NCBI GenBank assembly: GCA_016713675.1
Contig: JADJOS010000005.1
Location: 372,001-436,000 of the forward strand
Length of the DNA: 64,000 nt
Origin: Acidobacteriota bacterium
Lineage (GTDB): Bacteria > Acidobacteriota > Blastocatellia > Pyrinomonadales > Pyrinomonadaceae
Reading direction: 5' to 3'
Shown: piece after piece, positions 60,438 to 64,000 of the stretch
Layout of the letters: the number at the start of each line of letters is the position of its first letter
Position numbering within the stretch: position 1 is the first letter of the stretch
Translations under genes and position numbers: made by a program
The notes under the pieces: generated by a model
What the model saw: only the letters and a program-made list of their open reading frames with translations
Told to the model about the DNA's origin: nothing
Database searches by the model: none

Positions 60438-61324
60438 ACGAACCGATCAAGATACCAAGCGATCATCCTATCACCAAAGAGCAACGCTATTATCGAACCG
60501 ATGCCGAGAAAGATACCGAACGGTATCTGCGTTTGCATGTCCTCTTCTTTTTGTCGTGCAATGACGAGAATACCCGCGATCGCACCGGTGAATGCTCCGA
60601 TGAATATCGTCAATATCGTCAAACGCCATCCGAGCAGAGCACCTAATCCTAAGAGCAGCTTCACATCGCCAAGCCCCATCGCATCTACGCCACGCAGTGC
60701 CTTCCATATCGCACCGACGAGCCAAAGTGAACCACCGCCGACCAATGCTCCGAACAACGCCCCGGCGAGCGAAACGGCCCATGCCGGCCAGGTGTTCAAA
60801 TATGAGATCGGCGCATATGCGGTGTCGGTAAAATAATTTCCTTCAAACACGATGGGATACACCACTCGAATGACCAAAGCGATGACGAACAACGGATAAG
60901 TGATCACATTCGGCAAGATCATATGCCCGGCGTCAATAAAAATAAGAGCGATCATCGTCGAAACGAACGCAAATGCGACAGGTAGGTATGGCGTCAGCCC
61001 AATCTGCATGTAAACGATCAGGAACACAAGGCCCGTCAAGGCCTCGATCGCCGGATATCTCCAAGAGATGGGCTCCTTACAGTCTTTGCATTTACCACCG
61101 AGCATCAACCAGCCGAAGATCGGCACGTTATGGTAGAACCTGATCGAGGCCTTGCAATTCGGGCAAGCCGATGAAGGCAAGAGTGAAAGCTCATTCGGTA
61201 CGCGGTGGATGACAACATTCAGAAAGCTGCCGATACACGTCCCCAACACGAACACAAGAACCAAGCCCAGCCAATCGGGAATGCCAAGTAACGCTTCGAG
61301 CGAAGCCAAAAGTATGATGTGCAT
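60434..61324 (-). CDS. pilD: Prepilin peptidase/N-methyltransferase (PilD)
   Basis: A 296-residue inner membrane aspartic protease that cuts and methylates type IV pilin-like proteins. The N-terminal GTCIGSFLNVVIHRVP and the zinc-binding pair CPNCKASIRFYHNVPIFGWLMLGGKCKDCKEPISWRYP are intact. The catalytic aspartates lie in ALIFIDAGHMILPNVITYPL and AMGLGDVKLLLGLGALLG. About eight membrane helices are seen. No pilin genes are nearby. Confidence 0.94.
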   Translation of the reverse strand: MHIILLASLEALLGIPDWLGLVLVFVLGTCIGSFLNVVIHRVPNELSLLPSSACPNCKASIRFYHNVPIFGWLMLGGKCKDCKEPISWRYPAIEALTGLVFLIVYMQIGLTPYLPVAFAFVSTMIALIFIDAGHMILPNVITYPLFVIALVIRVVYPIVFEGNYFTDTAYAPISYLNTWPAWAVSLAGALFGALVGGGSLWLVGAIWKALRGVDAMGLGDVKLLLGLGALLGWRLTILTIFIGAFTGAIAGILVIARQKEEDMQTQIPFGIFLGIGSIIALLFGDRMIAWYLDRFV

Positions 61325-61735
61325 GTAGTTAGTGAATGCGGCGCCCGTCGGCGACGGCAGTTCTATTCGAAATAGGATCGATTTGATATTGGCAAGGGAC
61401 CGCCGAACCTATGATAATTTGTTTTCTGACAAAAGAAAATAGAGGTTCATAAATTTTGTGGCGATCACAAGGCGGAAAAGCGACATCAGAGATGCTAATG
61501 GATTCCATAAGTGATTTGCGAAGCATTGTTTAATTTTGAAAAGAGTGTAGCATCACTCAAATCCCTCAATTCGATTTTCTAAGTTGTACTCAGACTACGG
61601 TCGTATACCCTGTGTTGTTTGGTCTTAAATCAGGAATATGGAACGATCCATGAAAACGATCGCAGCCGTATTTGGCCATATCACGGATCTTCTTAGAGGA
61701 GGCCTAAATAGAAAGATTTGAACGAAGAACGATCT
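61325..61735. other. Intergenic region without a clear gene
   Basis: About 410 bases. A frame of 27 codons from an ATG at about 61638 is too weak to call. AGAGGAGG at about 61694-61701 resembles a ribosome binding site but no good start follows. Promoters of the flanking genes are probably here. Confidence 0.45.
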
Positions 61736-62185
61736 ATGAAACTAATAGTATCTGCGACCATTATCGCCGGCATTTTGAGTATTTCCGTATTTTCCCAGTC
61801 TATTAAACCGAAGCCGACTACGTTACCCGCGGGCATTGCGACCTGGAGCGGCGAGTATTCGGATAAATTCTTGAATAATTCGATCATCAAAGCACGTCTG
61901 AAGAAGCTTATGGGAACCAAGAGCTACGACGAGTTTATCGAATCATTCGAAACGCTCGCACCGATCGCGAAAGATGGCAGCGTGCTGTTTGCGAGCGGCT
62001 GTCTCATACACGCCTGCACGCAGTTGGAATCGGCGATCGCTATAAATTTTAAGAACAACACCGTCCACGCAGCTATCTTTAATACCGAAAAACCCACACG
62101 CTATTTCAATGAACGCAGAAGCAAAGCGCCCCAAGCGATCATCGATTGGGCGACAAATCTGGACAACATCAAAACTAACAAATGA
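61736..62185 (+). CDS. Hypothetical secreted protein
   Basis: A 149-residue protein with a signal peptide (LIVSATIIAGILSISVFSQ). The mature domain (SDKFLNNSIIKARLKKLMGTKSYDEFIESFETLAPIAKDGSVLFASGCLIHACTQLESAIAINFKNNTVHAAIF) resembles small inhibitor-like or Ivy-type folds in having a helix, two cysteines and strands, but no family is certain. It shares a stop/start overlap region with the M60 peptidase gene, so the two may be expressed together. Confidence 0.7.
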   Translation: MKLIVSATIIAGILSISVFSQSIKPKPTTLPAGIATWSGEYSDKFLNNSIIKARLKKLMGTKSYDEFIESFETLAPIAKDGSVLFASGCLIHACTQLESAIAINFKNNTVHAAIFNTEKPTRYFNERRSKAPQAIIDWATNLDNIKTNK

Positions 62186-62211
62186 TCCGCCGAGCGGGAC
62201 CACCAATAATT

Positions 62212-63537
62212 ATGAGATCAAGAGTTTTTCTGATTGTGACGCTGCTGTTCGTCTCGATAACGGCAAGTGCTCAGGACTTTAACAACAAGACAAAAGAGTA
62301 CACTCTCGTCTCACAGACCGAGGCCAAGACCGAGATAGTACGGACGCACAGAAGAGTGCTCTGCGATTATCAGCCTTCCGGGCTTTGGGTTCGACGAGGC
62401 GAGCGGTTTTCGGTCAACGTCAGCGGTCTAGACGAAGACTACAAACTCTCGACCATGATCGGATTCAAACCGATGTGGGCAAAGAATAACGGTACCCAGG
62501 AAAATGAATTGCGCGAAGGTGCAAACACCGTCACGTCTACTAAAGATGGCATCCTTTCGTTCATCTTCGTCAAACGAAACGGCTACGACACCGATCCAAC
62601 AACCGTCGATGTCAAGGTAACCGGCGGCACGGCAATTCCGTTTTACGTCGTCGGCGAGACTGAAGATGAGGACTGGGAAAACGCCATCGAAAATATGGAA
62701 GACACCTACGTGCAGCTCGTCTCGGACAAAGCCCTGGTCACACTTCCATCGCGGGATTATTTAAAACACCCGATCGAGGATGTCGAGGCGATGTTCGAGA
62801 CGATCCACAAAATGATCGATCTTGATGATCAGCTTGCCGGGTTCGATGATTCTTTGCCGGAGAATATGAAGACCCGCAACCGCATCAATTATCTGGTCGA
62901 TGTATATACTCCGGCTCCTGAATCGGATAAATACTATGCATACGCCTCGGATTACTTCATCGGAATGAAACGCGACAATTTTACCGCTCTCACTCGGGAC
63001 CTCGGCACCGAATGGGGATACTGGCACGAGACCGGGCACACTTATCAGCAGCGGAGTTGGACGTTTAGTGCGATCGTCGAGGTTCAGGTCAATATGTACT
63101 CGCTCTATGTACAGGAAAAGTTCGGCCTGCCGTCCAAGCTCAACAATAAAGAGGGTAAAAACACCGTTTCGTCGTTTGAAATGGCACGCCGCTATATCGC
63201 CAACCCGAATAAGAACTACATGGTCATCAATTCGGCCGAATATGGCGAATTCTTTACGAAGCTCGTGATGTTCCATCAGCTCAAATCGGTTTACGGCTGG
63301 GAAGCATTTACGCGATTACATAAGGAGTTTCGCAAACAGTCATTGATCTACAACCCTAAAGAGACCGACGCAGATAAAGCAAATAAGTTTGTTTATATGA
63401 TGTGTTACGTTACGAGGAATGATCTCGTACCGTTTTTCAGAAAGTGGGGCCTCAACATCGATGCCGCAACGTCGCAAAAGATCGCGGCAATGAGACTCCC
63501 TTTGCCGAGGACCGATCCGTCAACCATATTCAAATAG
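62212..63537 (+). CDS. M60-family (enhancin-like) metallopeptidase
   Basis: A 441-residue secreted protease with signal peptide (FLIVTLLFVSITASAQ). Residues about 70-160 form a beta sandwich (WVRRGERFSVNVSGLDED). The M60 core carries the zinc motif HExxH in GYWHETGHTYQQRSW, followed by the extra Glu in IVEVQVNMYSLY. M60 proteases cut mucin-type glycoproteins or host proteins in known cases. An in-frame ATG at 62182 overlaps the previous stop; 62212 is chosen because the signal starts there. A TIMP-like protein is encoded four bases downstream. Confidence 0.9.
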   Translation: MRSRVFLIVTLLFVSITASAQDFNNKTKEYTLVSQTEAKTEIVRTHRRVLCDYQPSGLWVRRGERFSVNVSGLDEDYKLSTMIGFKPMWAKNNGTQENELREGANTVTSTKDGILSFIFVKRNGYDTDPTTVDVKVTGGTAIPFYVVGETEDEDWENAIENMEDTYVQLVSDKALVTLPSRDYLKHPIEDVEAMFETIHKMIDLDDQLAGFDDSLPENMKTRNRINYLVDVYTPAPESDKYYAYASDYFIGMKRDNFTALTRDLGTEWGYWHETGHTYQQRSWTFSAIVEVQVNMYSLYVQEKFGLPSKLNNKEGKNTVSSFEMARRYIANPNKNYMVINSAEYGEFFTKLVMFHQLKSVYGWEAFTRLHKEFRKQSLIYNPKETDADKANKFVYMMCYVTRNDLVPFFRKWGLNIDAATSQKIAAMRLPLPRTDPSTIFK

Positions 63538-63541
63538 AAAT

Positions 63542-63982
63542 ATGAAGAGATCCATCTACATCACGCTCGCGATCATTGCGTTCACTTTCGCCGCCGCTGA
63601 GACTTCGCTGGCGTGCAGCTGTATTGCACCTACCGGAAAGTTAAAGACACAGGTATCGAACGCATACAAAGATTCCGACGCCATTTTTTCGGGCAAGGTC
63701 ATCTCTATGGGGAAGACATCGGACGGAAATTACTGGCTCGTCAAACTCGCTGTTAATTACACTTGGAAGGGAACCGGCATGTCGGAAATAACGATCAAGA
63801 CCGCACTGGACAGCGCGATGTGCGGTTATCGGTTTGAGAACGGCAAAAAATATCTCGTCTACGCCCATGGGACGGCCGCGGATCTTTACGTAGGCAATTG
63901 TTCGCGGACTGGTTCGGTGTCTGAAAATGGCGATGTAAAATATCTCGCCAATCTTAAAAGGAAACACGCCGCAAAGAAATAA
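63542..63982 (+). CDS. TIMP/netrin-like secreted protein
   Basis: A 146-residue secreted protein. After a signal peptide (IYITLAIIAFTFAAAETSLA) the mature chain would begin CSCIAP, a Cys-x-Cys start like that of tissue inhibitors of metalloproteinases. The rest matches the OB-fold NTR pattern (SDAIFSGKVISMGKTSDGNYWLVKLAVNYTWKGTG, CGYRFENGKKYLVYA, and a closing NCSRTGSV). It follows an M60 protease by four bases, so it may inhibit or partner that enzyme. Bacterial NTR-like proteins of this kind have no settled function. Confidence 0.82.
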   Translation: MKRSIYITLAIIAFTFAAAETSLACSCIAPTGKLKTQVSNAYKDSDAIFSGKVISMGKTSDGNYWLVKLAVNYTWKGTGMSEITIKTALDSAMCGYRFENGKKYLVYAHGTAADLYVGNCSRTGSVSENGDVKYLANLKRKHAAKK

Positions 63983-63991
63983 GGAGAAACG

Positions 63992-64000
63992 ATGAAATTC
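63992..64000 (+). CDS. Start of a gene cut by the window edge
   Basis: AAGGAG followed by ATGAAATTC, the first three codons, shows a further gene in the same unit as the TIMP-like gene. Nothing else can be said. Confidence 0.5.

Noticed and set aside
61638..61721. 27-codon gene before the 61736 gene
   Set aside because: It is too short and has no support beyond an ATG; the AGAGGAGG inside it has no suitable start after it.

Overview
The window reads as chromosomal DNA of a Gram-negative-type bacterium, most likely an Acidobacteriota of the Blastocatellia/Pyrinomonadales kind. This assignment is an inference from gene content: an archaeal/eukaryote-type prolyl-tRNA synthetase, an N-acyl-ornithine-type carbamoyltransferase, an Mla system, many TonB-less secreted proteins and lipoproteins, and moderate G+C judged by eye. 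No 16S gene is present to prove it. Gene density is high and most genes are housekeeping.

Layout. 0.1-4.6 kb: secreted proteins of unknown function, a family 2 glycosyltransferase and a TolC-type outer membrane channel. 4.8-12.1 kb: the glycolytic series gapA, a lipoprotein gene, pgk, tpiA, secG and tRNA-Leu(GAG), interrupted between pgk and tpiA by an opposite-strand module of a ketosynthase, a methyltransferase and a FAD oxidoreductase. 13.1-19.0 kb: a tightly overlapped arginine operon (argR, a P-loop protein, argC, a 75-residue protein, argD, argF', argB) behind a palindromic operator-like region. 19.0-21.9 kb: mlaE-mlaF-mlaD. 22.0-23.9 kb: an ECF sigma factor, its anti-sigma factor and a Spy/CpxP-like protein. 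24.1-33.7 kb: a TPR lipoprotein, proS, proline dehydrogenase, a cytosine deaminase-like protein, and a CoA-transferase/thiolase/hydroxyacyl-CoA dehydrogenase group. 33.9-42.0 kb: a paired M16 protease (one active, one inactive subunit), a UbiD-family decarboxylase, a phosphoesterase and a phosphodiesterase. 42-50.7 kb: small genes, asnS, an orphan ParD-like antitoxin, an MsbA-like ABC exporter and an AmgK/MurU-like sugar-recycling pair. 50.8-64 kb: an FG-GAP repeat protein, an MFS permease, a LOG protein, an AIM24-like protein, PTS enzyme I, an SLBB export protein, RNase P RNA, prepilin peptidase, and an M60 metallopeptidase next to a TIMP-like protein.

The most unusual content is repeated DNA. 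Two 28-bp palindromic units in head-to-head pairs lie in frame inside two genes (a cupin gene and an ABC transporter gene) and add about 40 residues to each protein. A roughly 330-bp non-coding element carrying the palindrome GTGGTACGTACCAC occurs twice in opposite orientation. A 21-bp tandem array of about eleven units lies at 42.05-42.28 kb. Four genes (argC, asnS, an amgK-like kinase and possibly a lipoprotein) carry frameshifts or an in-frame stop. These may be real decay or sequence error, and the window alone cannot decide.

How the genes work together: the arginine operon is self-contained for the middle of the N-acyl pathway, but no gene for N-acetylglutamate synthesis, deacylation, argG or argH is seen here. 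The Mla genes, the sigma/anti-sigma/Spy trio, TolC and the ABC exporter all concern the cell envelope.
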